A stretch of DNA of 45,654 bases, from the NCBI GenBank assembly GCA_947367115.1, contig CANBCW010000009.1, positions 1 through 45,654 on the forward strand, read 5' to 3'. The stretch is from an uncultured Clostridia bacterium. Its GTDB lineage: Bacteria; Bacillota; Clostridia; Oscillospirales; Oscillospiraceae. Position numbers and translations under genes: made by a program. Within the stretch, counting starts at the first letter, position 1. Every line of letters begins with the position of its first letter. The notes below the pieces were generated by a model. The model did not search any database, had not been told where the DNA came from, and was given only the letters and a program-made list of their open reading frames with translations. Shown one piece after another: positions 22,104 through 30,255 of this stretch.

Positions 22104-22367
22104 ATGGACAAGGAAAAAATGCCTAGAAGCACCCGGGAACGCGTTGCTGATGTGATGATCGTAATTGTTGCCGTGCTAGGTTTGGCAGCAGTCATCCTTC
22201 ATATATGCGGAATCATCACGGATCTGGCTAACGATTGCATTTCTGCTGTATTTTGGATTGTCATCTCGGTCAGCTTATTTCTTCAAAAGCGTAAGGTCTT
22301 AGGTATCTTTGGGTGTATAGTTGTAGTTTTAAGTTTTATATCGATCTTCTTAGAGATTTTGGGTTAA
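22104..22367 (+). CDS. Small three-helix membrane protein
   Basis: 87 aa, not recognised. A charged N-terminus (MDKEKMPRSTRERVAD) is followed by three hydrophobic helices (MIVIVAVLGLAAVILHI; ISAVFWIVISVSLFL; LGIFGCIVVVLSFISIFL). AGGAGG at 22091-22096 and position 29 bp after the SPFH gene make it the likely fourth gene of the operon. It could anchor the SPFH/zinc-ribbon assembly, by position only. Confidence 0.6.
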   Translation: MDKEKMPRSTRERVADVMIVIVAVLGLAAVILHICGIITDLANDCISAVFWIVISVSLFLQKRKVLGIFGCIVVVLSFISIFLEILG

Positions 22368-22379
22368 TGCTTTGATCAA

Positions 22380-22409
22380 AACGGCGCGGTCCGATCGGAC
22401 CGCGCCGTT
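22380..22409. terminator. Bidirectional terminator, 30-bp perfect palindrome
   Basis: The palindrome starts AACGGCGCGGTCC and is symmetric around GATC. It is flanked by AAA and TTT, between the convergent small membrane gene and the purine permease gene. Confidence 0.8.
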
Positions 22410-22422
22410 ATTTCTATGTAGA

Positions 22423-23880
22423 TCACACCGCCAGGAAGAATTTCACAAGGAACAGCGCGGAAATGGCATAGGTCAGAATGGAAACATCCTTCGCCTTACC
22501 GCTGAACACCTTGATTACGGTGTATGCGATGAGACCCAGGCCAATGCCGTGGCCGATGGAGCCGGAAATGGGCATGGCGATCAGCATCAGGCAGACGGGG
22601 ACCATCTGATCCATATCCGTAAAGTCCACATTTTTCAGACCCTGCAGCATCAGAACGCCTACGTAGATCAGCGCCGAAGAGGTGGCCGCCGCGGGAATGA
22701 TGGATGCAATGGGCGCAATGAACATACAGGCCAGGAACAAGATGCCGGTGGTCAGCGCCGTCAGGCCGGTACGGCCGCCTGCCTCCACACCGGAAGCAGA
22801 TTCCACAAAGGTGGTGACGGTGGATGTGCCGGTACAGGCACCGGCGATGGTGCCGATGGCGTCAGAAAGCAGCGCTTCCTTCATCTGCGGCATATTGCCC
22901 TTTTCATCCACCATGCCGGCCCGGGAGGCAGTTCCGACCAGCGTGCCGATGGTATCGAACATATCGATCACACAGAAGGTGATGACCAAAGTAATGACCG
23001 TGAACCAGCCGATTTCAACAAAGCCCTGGAAATTGAATTTGAACAGCGTCGTGTCCACCATATCACCGAAGGGCGGCAGGAAGGATGCGCTTGCCAGCGA
23101 CGCGAAGGGATTGACACCGAGGAAGATCCACTCCCCTGCCCAGTAGATCACCGAGGCGGCCAGCATACCGATCAGCACAGAACCCTTGATGTTCTTTTTT
23201 GACAGGGCGATGATCACAAACAGGCCGACGAACATGGTCACTACCGTTAAGATCATGGTGCCGTAGCTGGCTCCGGCAGCGGTCATTTCATCTTTCAGCA
23301 CAGAAGGCGTCAGCGCCGCGAAGAAATCGCCCATCACATTGAAGGAAGTCAAACCGTCCGCACTGTAAACGGAGGCATTGGAGCCCAGGCCAATGTTCAT
23401 CAGCATCAGGCCGATGGCCGGAGAAATGCCCAGACGAATGCCCAGAGGAATGGATTCGACGATCTTCTCGCGGATGTTGAAGATGGACAGGATAACAAAT
23501 ACGATGCCCTCCAGCAGAATGATGATCATAGCCGCCTGGAAGGAGGCCACATAAGTCATGCCAGTCAGGCCAACAATGTTCGCAACCACCACCGCGAAAA
23601 AGCTGTTCAGTCCCATACCTGGTGCCAACGCAAAGGGTTTATTGGCAATGAACGCCATGCAGAACATGCCGATGGCGGAGGCAATGCAGGTGGCCATGAA
23701 CACGCCGTTCCAAAGAGCGCTGAGATCCTCAGTACCGTTGGCACCAAAGCCGAAATTAGTCAGAAGATTGGGGTTCAGCGCAATAATATAGGCCATGGTC
23801 ATAAAGGTCGTGATGCCTGCAATAATCTCAGTTTTAACAGTCGTTTTGTTCGCTGATAATTTAAAAAGCTTTTCAAACAT
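22423..23880 (-). CDS. NCS2 family purine permease (PbuG/AdeQ-like)
   Basis: 485 aa, about 12-14 membrane helices. It has the AzgA-type segments EIIAGITTFMTMAYIIALNP, FALAPGMGLNSFFA and DMFDTIGTLVGTASRAG, and a TSTVTTFVESASGVEAGGRTG loop. These transport hypoxanthine, guanine or adenine with protons. Only 38 bp separate it from ispA, with no purine riboswitch or promoter in between, so it is probably the last gene of the asp23-ispA operon or has an unseen promoter inside ispA. Confidence 0.9.
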   Translation of the reverse strand: MFEKLFKLSANKTTVKTEIIAGITTFMTMAYIIALNPNLLTNFGFGANGTEDLSALWNGVFMATCIASAIGMFCMAFIANKPFALAPGMGLNSFFAVVVANIVGLTGMTYVASFQAAMIIILLEGIVFVILSIFNIREKIVESIPLGIRLGISPAIGLMLMNIGLGSNASVYSADGLTSFNVMGDFFAALTPSVLKDEMTAAGASYGTMILTVVTMFVGLFVIIALSKKNIKGSVLIGMLAASVIYWAGEWIFLGVNPFASLASASFLPPFGDMVDTTLFKFNFQGFVEIGWFTVITLVITFCVIDMFDTIGTLVGTASRAGMVDEKGNMPQMKEALLSDAIGTIAGACTGTSTVTTFVESASGVEAGGRTGLTALTTGILFLACMFIAPIASIIPAAATSSALIYVGVLMLQGLKNVDFTDMDQMVPVCLMLIAMPISGSIGHGIGLGLIAYTVIKVFSGKAKDVSILTYAISALFLVKFFLAV

Positions 23881-23918
23881 TCCGTTTTTCTCTCTTTCTA
23901 TCTTTCCGTGATGTAACG

Positions 23919-24770
23919 TTATACAGTGCGGTCAGTCAGGCTAACGGCAAGGGACTTCATATATGCCGTATCCTCAAAGGCGGACAGTGCTTCGATGGCA
24001 ACGTGCGTGTAACGCTGCACCAGTTCTTCACATTTTTCCAGGCCGTACAAACGGACAAAGGTGTTCTTGCCTGCGTCCGTACCGACCCCCTTGCCCATTT
24101 CTTCCTGCGTGCCGATCACATCCAGCATGTCATCCCGAATCTGGAATGCCATGCCCAGCGCTCCGGCAAAGCGGCCTGCAGCAGCGATCTGTTCCTCAGA
24201 GCCGCCGCCGGCAATAACACCGGTGACACAGGCGGCATTGATCAGCGCGCCGGTCTTGCGGGTCTGGATATCGATGACCTCCTGTTCGGTCAGCAGACGC
24301 TCCTCACTCATGATATCCAGCACCTGACCGCCTACCATTCCAAGGGAACCGGCACATTCCGCAAGGACAGCGATCCCCTCCGCATTTCCGGCAGTAGACG
24401 CAACACAGAAGGCATCCGTCAGCAGGGCATCGCCTGCCAGAATGGCCATCGCTTCGCCATAGACCTTATGGTTGGTGGGTCTGCCCCGGCGGAAGTCGTC
24501 ATTATCCATACTGGGAAGATCATCGTGGATCAGGCTGTAAGTATGGATCATCTCAATGGCGGCGGCAAAGGGAGCGGCTTTGTGCCAGTCCGCGCCGCAC
24601 ATCCGGCAAAACTCAAAAGCGAACACCGGGCGCAGCCGCTTGCCGCCTGCAAGCAGACTGTACTCCATGGCTTCAAACAGTTTGGCTTGAGGTTCCTTAT
24701 GGAAACGGGAATACCAGTCTGTCAGATAGCTCTCGATGTATGCCTTATATTCCTGTGTTCGGTCATTCAT
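23919..24770 (-). CDS. ispA: Polyprenyl (farnesyl) diphosphate synthase
   Basis: 283 aa. First Asp-rich motif in HDDLPSMDNDDFRRG, second in FQIRDDMLD; GGKRLRPVFAFE at the substrate-entry helix. This is the short-chain synthase joining isopentenyl and dimethylallyl diphosphate into farnesyl diphosphate, the precursor for undecaprenyl carriers and quinones. The ATG at 24770 overlaps the xseB stop by 8 bp, a common arrangement in Firmicutes (xseA-xseB-ispA). Confidence 0.93.
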   Translation of the reverse strand: MNDRTQEYKAYIESYLTDWYSRFHKEPQAKLFEAMEYSLLAGGKRLRPVFAFEFCRMCGADWHKAAPFAAAIEMIHTYSLIHDDLPSMDNDDFRRGRPTNHKVYGEAMAILAGDALLTDAFCVASTAGNAEGIAVLAECAGSLGMVGGQVLDIMSEERLLTEQEVIDIQTRKTGALINAACVTGVIAGGGSEEQIAAAGRFAGALGMAFQIRDDMLDVIGTQEEMGKGVGTDAGKNTFVRLYGLEKCEELVQRYTHVAIEALSAFEDTAYMKSLAVSLTDRTV

Positions 24771-24993
24771 TGGGCATTTCCTCCAGAACCGGGCTGCCGT
24801 CAGCAGCGGTCATGACCTTCTGCACCTGAAGCTGTGCGTCATCAAGGAGCTTTCCGCAGCTTCGCACCAGCTCCGTTCCCTCCTGGAACAGCTTTAGGGA
24901 CTCCTCCAGCGGTACATCGCCCCGCTCCATTGCCCGGACGATCTGCTCAAGGCGCTGCATACTGGCTTCAAAAGTGGCATTTTGCTGGTTCAT
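24763..24993 (-). CDS. xseB: Exodeoxyribonuclease VII small subunit
   Basis: 76 aa, helical, with FEASMQRLEQIVRAMERGDVP followed by LEESLKLFQEGTELVRSC, the pattern of XseB. It pairs with XseA for processive degradation of single-stranded DNA. It overlaps both xseA (upstream) and ispA (downstream) by a few bases. Confidence 0.93.
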   Translation of the reverse strand: MNQQNATFEASMQRLEQIVRAMERGDVPLEESLKLFQEGTELVRSCGKLLDDAQLQVQKVMTAADGSPVLEEMPNE

Positions 24994-26201
24994 AAAGCAT
25001 TCTCCTTTACATCGGTAACAGACGCGGCGATGCGTCCGTCGCTGAGGGATATCTGAATCTGATCGCCGGTGTTGACCTGACGGACGGATCGGATCACAGC
25101 TCCGTCCTCCGCCTGCGTCATGGCATAGCCGCGAGCCAACACCTTCAGGGGGCTCATGGCATCCAGCTTGGCGGTCAGGCCGATGAAGCTCTGTTTTCTG
25201 CGGTCTAACGACCGGGTCTGCGCCGCGACCAGACGTTCCTGCAGCCGTTCCAGATTTTGTCGCTTCTGCTCCAGGTAACCGGTAGGGCTTTGCAGCGCAG
25301 GGCTGGCAGACAGCACATTCAGGTGCCGCCGTGCGGATATCAGCTGGCGGTTCAGTGCCGCGGCCATGGCGGCGGACATAGAATCCAATTGCTGCCGCAG
25401 GGCATCCTGATCCGGCACGGCCAGCTCTGCCGCGTTGGAGGGCGTAGCCGCCCGCAGATCGGCTACGAAATCAGAGATCGTTACATCCGGCTCATGACCC
25501 ACTGCGGAGATCACTGGAATATCAGACCGATAGATGGCATAAGCCACCCGCTCGTCATTAAAGGCCCACAGATCCTCAATAGAGCCACCGCCCCGGCCAA
25601 CGATCAAAAGATCCGCCAAACGGAAGCGGTTCGCGTATTGAACCGCCGCGGCAATCTCACCGGGTGCTTCCACGCCCTGTACCCGGACAGGCAGCAGCAC
25701 AACATGAGAGAGCGGATACCGTTTTTTGAGGATACGCAGCATATCGTGCAGCGCCGCACCGGCAGAGCTGGTTACGATACCAATGGTTCCGGGAAACTTG
25801 GGAATGGGCTTTTTATGAGCCGGATCAAACAAGCCGGCAGCGGCCAGCTTGGCCTTCATCTGCTCAAAGGCTGCATAAAGGTCACCCACACCGTCCATGG
25901 CCATGGCGGTGCAGTAAAGCTGATACGCACCATCCCGCGGGAATACGGAGATCTTGCCCATGGCAATGACCTTCATGCCATTTTCCGGACGGAACCGCAG
26001 CCGGACGGCATTGCCCTTGAACATGACGCATTTCAGGGCAGAAGATTCGTCCTTTAGTGTGAAATAATGGTGCCCCGAAGGATACATCTTATAGTTGCTG
26101 ATCTCACCGCGGACGGCCACCGCATTTAAAAGCGCATCCCGATCCATCTGCACACGGATATATTCATTGACCTGTGTGATCGATAAAACATTCTGTGCCA
26201 T
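24990..26201 (-). CDS. xseA: Exodeoxyribonuclease VII large subunit
   Basis: 403 aa. N-terminal OB fold (~1-100; VRGEISNYKMYPSGHHYFTLKD), then the catalytic domain with GTIGIVTSSAGAALHD, LLIVGRGGGSIEDLWAFNDE and VISAVGHEPDVTISDFVADLRAATPSNAAE, and a C-terminal coiled coil. The start at 26201 overlaps the stop of the TsaD-like gene by one base (TAATG). Confidence 0.95.
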   Translation of the reverse strand: MAQNVLSITQVNEYIRVQMDRDALLNAVAVRGEISNYKMYPSGHHYFTLKDESSALKCVMFKGNAVRLRFRPENGMKVIAMGKISVFPRDGAYQLYCTAMAMDGVGDLYAAFEQMKAKLAAAGLFDPAHKKPIPKFPGTIGIVTSSAGAALHDMLRILKKRYPLSHVVLLPVRVQGVEAPGEIAAAVQYANRFRLADLLIVGRGGGSIEDLWAFNDERVAYAIYRSDIPVISAVGHEPDVTISDFVADLRAATPSNAAELAVPDQDALRQQLDSMSAAMAAALNRQLISARRHLNVLSASPALQSPTGYLEQKRQNLERLQERLVAAQTRSLDRRKQSFIGLTAKLDAMSPLKVLARGYAMTQAEDGAVIRSVRQVNTGDQIQISLSDGRIAASVTDVKENAL

Positions 26202-27127
26202 TACTGAACCTCCTGCGACCGGTGCGCCAAAACGGCAACCCCCATGGCATTGTCCGTTGAATACTGCGGCTGGGCAAACACAGGCTCCAAGGGCGCAAGG
26301 ACACTGCGCAGCATGGAATTGGACGCGACACCGCCGGAGAATACCACCGGCAGCCCAGGATATTCCTTAAGGGCGTTTTCGGTGGCTTTATAGACCGCAG
26401 CAGCCACACAGCGCAAGGCATAAGCGGCCGTTTCCGCCGGATCACCCTGCCTGCCATGGAATTGCTGAACCTTATTCTGCACACCGGACAGAGAGAACTC
26501 CGTCCCTGGGCATTTTACCTTAAACACTTCCCTGCCCTGGGCATTCTGACTGAGCGCATCCAGGTGCTTGCCGGATGGGAACGGAAGTTTCAATAGCTGG
26601 CCGGTGCGGTCGATAAGCTGCCCGGCAGAAATATCGGATGTACCGCCGATGCGTGTACACGTTACATTTCTCCCCTCCGGCCGCACCAGAAGCAGCTCCG
26701 TTGTTCCGCCGGACAGATGCCACGCAAGGTGTTCCCTATCCATCAGATCCAGCCGCCCGGCGCTCCATAAAGATGCGGCCACATGTCCTTGCTGGTGAGA
26801 AACCTCTACCAGCGGTACGTCAAGGGCATCGGCAAGCAGCTTGGCATGGGAATAACCTACCATAAAGCAGGGCATATAGCTGCCCTCCACGGCTCTGGGT
26901 CGTGTACTGACCCCCACTGCTGTGATACGCTCCATCTGCACATGGGAAAACAGCCTGCCGGAAAGCTCCGGCAGGCTTTTGATATGGGCAAATACCGCAT
27001 CGCTCTGGCGCAGACCCAGCTCCCCTTCCTTCACAGGCAGGAGGCGGGATTCATTCACACCATCGTTCCCATCAAAAAAAGCGATAGAAGTGGTGTAATT
27101 ACTGGTATCGAACCCGATAACGCTCAT
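26201..27127 (-). CDS. TsaD/Kae1 paralogue (peptidase M22-like)
   Basis: 308 aa of the ASKHA fold. It retains the Kae1/TsaD metal ligands: HxxxH in VSHQQGHVAA, and the Asp in STDNAMG. Nucleotide-binding strands are FDTSNYTTSIAF, LSGGTTELLLV and VFSGGVASNSML. It is shorter than, and clearly different from, true TsaD (~335 aa, IETSCDET start), so it is probably the clostridial paralogue, not the tRNA t6A enzyme. Sitting between nusB and xseA, it is co-transcribed with housekeeping genes; partner proteins TsaB/TsaE are not in the window. Function unknown. Confidence 0.75.
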   Translation of the reverse strand: MSVIGFDTSNYTTSIAFFDGNDGVNESRLLPVKEGELGLRQSDAVFAHIKSLPELSGRLFSHVQMERITAVGVSTRPRAVEGSYMPCFMVGYSHAKLLADALDVPLVEVSHQQGHVAASLWSAGRLDLMDREHLAWHLSGGTTELLLVRPEGRNVTCTRIGGTSDISAGQLIDRTGQLLKLPFPSGKHLDALSQNAQGREVFKVKCPGTEFSLSGVQNKVQQFHGRQGDPAETAAYALRCVAAAVYKATENALKEYPGLPVVFSGGVASNSMLRSVLAPLEPVFAQPQYSTDNAMGVAVLAHRSQEVQ

Positions 27128-27582
27128 TATGCTTCCTCTGAAGGCAGGCTGCGGGCAAAGGCGCCCAGAATGCCGTTGACGAAGGAACCGGTATCATCGC
27201 CGTCATACTTCTTTGCAAGGCGGACAGCCTCGGATACAGCGACACCGGTGGGCACATCCTCCACATAGAGGATCTCAAAAATGGCAAGCTGCATAATGGC
27301 GCGGGTCAATCGGGAAATACGGCTGATATCCCAGCCGATTGAGTACTTCTGAATTTCCGCGTTCAGATCCTCAGTCCGGTTGGCAACGCCGGAAACAACC
27401 CTATCCAAATACGCCATCTGTGCGCGGCTGGGGCGCTCAGCGTAAACATCATTTTCCTCCGACAGCTTGGCGTAATACTCTTTCGCCAGACGGACGGATA
27501 CGACCTGCTCCGGCTCCTCACCGGTAAAATCGCGGCCATAAATCAGATGAACAGCCAGCTCTCTGGCGTTGGCTCTGGTCAT
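27127..27582 (-). CDS. nusB: Transcription antitermination factor NusB
   Basis: 151 aa, all helical: ARELAVHLIYGRDF at the start, then a middle typical of NusB with LDRVVSGVANRTEDLNAEIQ and ISRLTRAIMQLAIFEILY, ending EAVRLAKKYDGDDTGSFVNGILG. It binds boxA RNA with NusE and supports antitermination of rRNA operons. It follows asp23 by 9 bp and overlaps the next ATG by one base. Confidence 0.93.
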   Translation of the reverse strand: MTRANARELAVHLIYGRDFTGEEPEQVVSVRLAKEYYAKLSEENDVYAERPSRAQMAYLDRVVSGVANRTEDLNAEIQKYSIGWDISRISRLTRAIMQLAIFEILYVEDVPTGVAVSEAVRLAKKYDGDDTGSFVNGILGAFARSLPSEEA

Positions 27583-27591
27583 AGCAGCACC

Positions 27592-27960
27592 TTACTGGCG
27601 GACAATGCCGCAGACGTTGACATTGACGCTGACCACATTAACACCGGTCATGGACTGCAGCGCACCGGAAACAGCCTCCTGAATGGCCTGCGCAACAGCA
27701 ACAACGCTGTGGCCGTAGCAGATGACAACATTGCAGTCGATGGTCAGTTCATCGTTCTCACTGATGGTGACCTTGATGCCCTTGCCCCAGTTCTTTTTGC
27801 CGATGAGCTCGACGATGTCTGCACCGGGCTTGGCGCTCAAACCAACATAACCTTCAATATCTGTCAAAGATTGCATGACAATTGTGGAAATCACATCCTC
27901 AGAAATCATCACGCGACCATTGTCCTGCACCTGAGTAATGTACTGCTTATTCTCAGCCAT
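27592..27960 (-). CDS. Asp23/Gls24 family protein (YqhY/AmaP type)
   Basis: 122 aa. Typical Asp23 pattern: GRVMISEDVISTIVMQSLTDIEGYVGL, then DCNVVICYGHSVVAVAQAIQEAV and TGVNVVSVNVNVCGI. In Firmicutes the copy upstream of nusB is YqhY, linked to the control of fatty acid synthesis. It is the first gene of the long leftward operon. Confidence 0.9.
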   Translation of the reverse strand: MAENKQYITQVQDNGRVMISEDVISTIVMQSLTDIEGYVGLSAKPGADIVELIGKKNWGKGIKVTISENDELTIDCNVVICYGHSVVAVAQAIQEAVSGALQSMTGVNVVSVNVNVCGIVRQ

Positions 27961-28005
27961 GGTTAAATTCCTCCTGTAATATAGCCTTATGGCATATTTT
28001 TAATC

Positions 28006-28034
28006 ATTATACCACGGCGAATGAAAAATTACAA
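28006..28034 (-). promoter_or_regulatory. Promoter of the asp23-nusB-xse-ispA operon
   Basis: Minus strand TTGTAA (28034-28029), 17-bp spacer, TATAAT (28011-28006); the ribosome site AGGAGG lies just before the asp23 ATG at 27960. Confidence 0.65.
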
Positions 28035-28142
28035 CAGATTTTTCTATCATCTGGATTTCCAACGAATCAAAAAATCCGTCGATAGACAACTGTCGTCTTT
28101 TATATTATGATGATGCTACAATCAGAGAAAGGACACAGTGAT

Positions 28143-28676
28143 ATGGATATACGGAAGCAGTCTACACAAGCGGCTATCAGGAAGGCATTCCTGTCTCTTC
28201 GGGCGAAAAAAGCTGTCGAAAAGATCACGGTCAAGGAATTATGCAACCTGGCGCAGATCAACAAATCCACATTTTACTCCCATTATCAGGATATTTATGA
28301 CCTGTCAGAACAGCTGCAGACAGAAACGATCAATTTTATTCTCAGCACCATCACAAGCACGCAGGAAGATTACTGGGCCGACCCGGAACGGTTGACACTT
28401 GCTTTATTTGAAGCCATGAGCACCCACTATACTATGATCGAAACTCTGTTCTCCGGTAAAGAGCGCGGATATCTTGCGGATCGAATCGAAGATAGCTTAA
28501 AAGAACTGCTTTACCGGCGCTATCCCCATTACAGCACTGATCCGGCGAAACAGATTCTGCTGACTTTTTCCATTCAGGGCGGCTATCATGCCTATCAGAA
28601 AAACCAGAGCATCGACCGGCACACGCTGATCAATCACATCGGCACCATATCCCAGCAATTAAAGCCGCTATATTGA
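28143..28676 (+). CDS. TetR/AcrR family regulator
   Basis: 177 aa from the ATG at 28143, with AAAGGA eight bases upstream; ATGs at 28107-28113 lack a ribosome site. N-terminal TetR helix-turn-helix (~8-50): AIRKAFLSLRAKKAVEKITV, then LCNLAQINKSTFYSHYQDIYDL. The C-terminal ligand domain is unlike named families. It faces away from the asp23 operon and converges on spoIIIAH; a small palindromic stretch GACAACTGTC near 28085 could be its operator. Target and ligand unknown. Confidence 0.8.
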   Translation: MDIRKQSTQAAIRKAFLSLRAKKAVEKITVKELCNLAQINKSTFYSHYQDIYDLSEQLQTETINFILSTITSTQEDYWADPERLTLALFEAMSTHYTMIETLFSGKERGYLADRIEDSLKELLYRRYPHYSTDPAKQILLTFSIQGGYHAYQKNQSIDRHTLINHIGTISQQLKPLY

Positions 28677-28679
28677 CAA

Positions 28680-28710
28680 CGAGGTGCGTTCTGTCCCGGA
28701 ACGCACCTCG
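28680..28710. terminator. Bidirectional terminator of tetR and the spoIIIA operon
   Basis: 12-bp perfect stem CGAGGTGCGTTC/GAACGCACCTCG with a 7-nt loop and T-rich flank, between convergent genes. Confidence 0.75.
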
Positions 28711-28718
28711 CACTTCTT

Positions 28719-29276
28719 TTATGGAACCTCAACTACATAGATCTCACTCATGGTAAGATCAGACTGGCTCATGACAACATCCGCGATGAGGGCAACGTCG
28801 GTATCCTGCAAGCCGCCCTCCGGAGATGCAACTGCCACTGAAATCCCTTTTTCGCCCATGTACGCCACGCAGTCCGCGTAGCCCTTGGCAATGACCAGGC
28901 TCTCGATCTGAGCCTCACACAAAGCCGTCTGAACGATTTCCTCAAGCTGAGCCGAAGATGTGGTCACCTCATTTGATTCACCGTAGGCCATCGCCTCTTG
29001 CAGTAAACTGACCGCATTGTCCCGCGCCTGCTGCCGCGAAAGACGCACTGCGGCAAAATAGTCGGTTACGGTTGTCACTTCATCACCGCCGACTTCCACC
29101 AGACTCTCGTCCAGAACCAGCATATCCTCGGACATGACCTTCTGCGCGTCCAATGTATCCGTCAGATCCTTGGTGTTGCCACTTCCGCTATAGAGCCAGT
29201 TCAAATAGATTCCGGCGCAGACAGTTATCAAAACGCCCGCGGCCACCATGTTTTTCTTCCAATTTTTAAGTTTCAT
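28719..29276 (-). CDS. spoIIIAH: Stage III sporulation protein AH
   Basis: 185 aa from the ATG at 29276 (GGAGG 7 bases upstream). One N-terminal membrane helix (NMVAAGVLITVCAGIYLNWLY) and an extracytoplasmic YscJ/FliF-like domain (~85-185). SpoIIIAH binds SpoIIQ across the intermembrane space, joining the mother-cell and forespore halves of the feeding channel. Last gene of the spoIIIA operon. Confidence 0.9.
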   Translation of the reverse strand: MKLKNWKKNMVAAGVLITVCAGIYLNWLYSGSGNTKDLTDTLDAQKVMSEDMLVLDESLVEVGGDEVTTVTDYFAAVRLSRQQARDNAVSLLQEAMAYGESNEVTTSSAQLEEIVQTALCEAQIESLVIAKGYADCVAYMGEKGISVAVASPEGGLQDTDVALIADVVMSQSDLTMSEIYVVEVP

Positions 29277-29290
29277 AAGAATGCCTCCAT

Positions 29291-29791
29291 TCATTTCATT
29301 TTCAAGACTGAGATACGGTTCGTTCCTAGGCCGGTTGCATTAGCAACCGCTTCCACGATCGCCAGACGGACATTGGGATCATCCGCGCCCTGGCATACAA
29401 CGATTGCACCGCGATACTCCGGTGCTACGATCTGCTGCACTAATCCCTGCTGCGCACGATCCGCATTGGTGACGATCACCGTTTCACACCGAACCGACCC
29501 GGAACCGGTGGATGTATCCTGATCCGTTTGATACACCGTCCTCTCCCCGGCCGCGACGGTCAGAAGAACCTTTACTTTCCCGGCTCCCCGAATTTGGGAC
29601 AGGATCTGTGTCAGAGCCTCCGCTTGATCCGTCTGTGAATTGCTGACCACTGTTGCTGTGGTCGGTTCCTGCTGCGTTTCTTCACGATCCGGTAGTGCCA
29701 TCAGGCCAATGCCGATCACCAGCACCAAAATGACATAACGGTATTTTTTGATGAATTCCACTATTTTTGCTCCAATGGCGGTCATGTCCAT
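29291..29791 (-). CDS. spoIIIAG: Stage III sporulation protein AG
   Basis: 166 aa. A membrane helix (YRYVILVLVIGIGLMALPDR, ~19-38) and a ring-building motif domain: ALTQILSQIRGAGKVKVLLTV and a C-terminal YRGAIVVCQGADDPNVRLAIVEAV. SpoIIIAG forms the large ring of the SpoIIIA-SpoIIQ complex in the mother-cell membrane. It overlaps spoIIIAF by about 10 bases. Confidence 0.92.
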   Translation of the reverse strand: MDMTAIGAKIVEFIKKYRYVILVLVIGIGLMALPDREETQQEPTTATVVSNSQTDQAEALTQILSQIRGAGKVKVLLTVAAGERTVYQTDQDTSTGSGSVRCETVIVTNADRAQQGLVQQIVAPEYRGAIVVCQGADDPNVRLAIVEAVANATGLGTNRISVLKMK

Positions 29792-30255
29792 GTCTGACGC
29801 TCCTTATCAATCCCCAGATCATCAGTAATCATTTTTTGCAGCCGCGCCTTGGCATATGGTGATACTTTACCGGAAAGAAGGACGGCGCTCGGTGTGGGAA
29901 TATCACCATCGGACAGTGTAACATCCACCTCCAGTTCCACCTGTAGTGCGGCGGCTTTGTCCAAGATATATGCTTCCGTTTGTGCCTTTATGCTTGCGGC
30001 CAGCGCATCTTTTGTTAGGCTCTCCCCTGCTGCCGCAGCTTGCTCTCCAGCGGCAGAATAGGCTGCCGTAAAATCCGACAAGCCATCTAACCTGATATTT
30101 GCCACAGGCCGAATCACGGTAAAGGCAAGAAAAAGCCCTGCAATTAGCTTTGTCATCGCGCCCTGTGTTCCCTTCTCCCCTATCATGCGAATGACGATTC
30201 CGCAAATCACGGCGGCTCCCATCACGCCCAGCAGATAGGTTTTGATGCCATCCAT
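29782..30255 (-). CDS. spoIIIAF: Stage III sporulation protein AF
   Basis: 157 aa from the ATG at 30255 (AAAGGAG upstream). Two membrane helices near the N-terminus (LLGVMGAAVICGIVIRMI; LIAGLFLAFTVIRPVANI), then a soluble ring-like domain after ~50 with ASIKAQTEAYILDKAAALQ and the C-terminal YAKARLQKMITDDLGI pattern. Start overlaps the spoIIIAE stop by one base. Confidence 0.9.
   Translation of the reverse strand: MDGIKTYLLGVMGAAVICGIVIRMIGEKGTQGAMTKLIAGLFLAFTVIRPVANIRLDGLSDFTAAYSAAGEQAAAAGESLTKDALAASIKAQTEAYILDKAAALQVELEVDVTLSDGDIPTPSAVLLSGKVSPYAKARLQKMITDDLGIDKERQTWT

Noticed and set aside
22423..23918. Purine riboswitch before the purine permease
   Set aside because: Only 38 bp lie between ispA and the permease, too short for the aptamer plus expression platform, and no conserved loops are seen.
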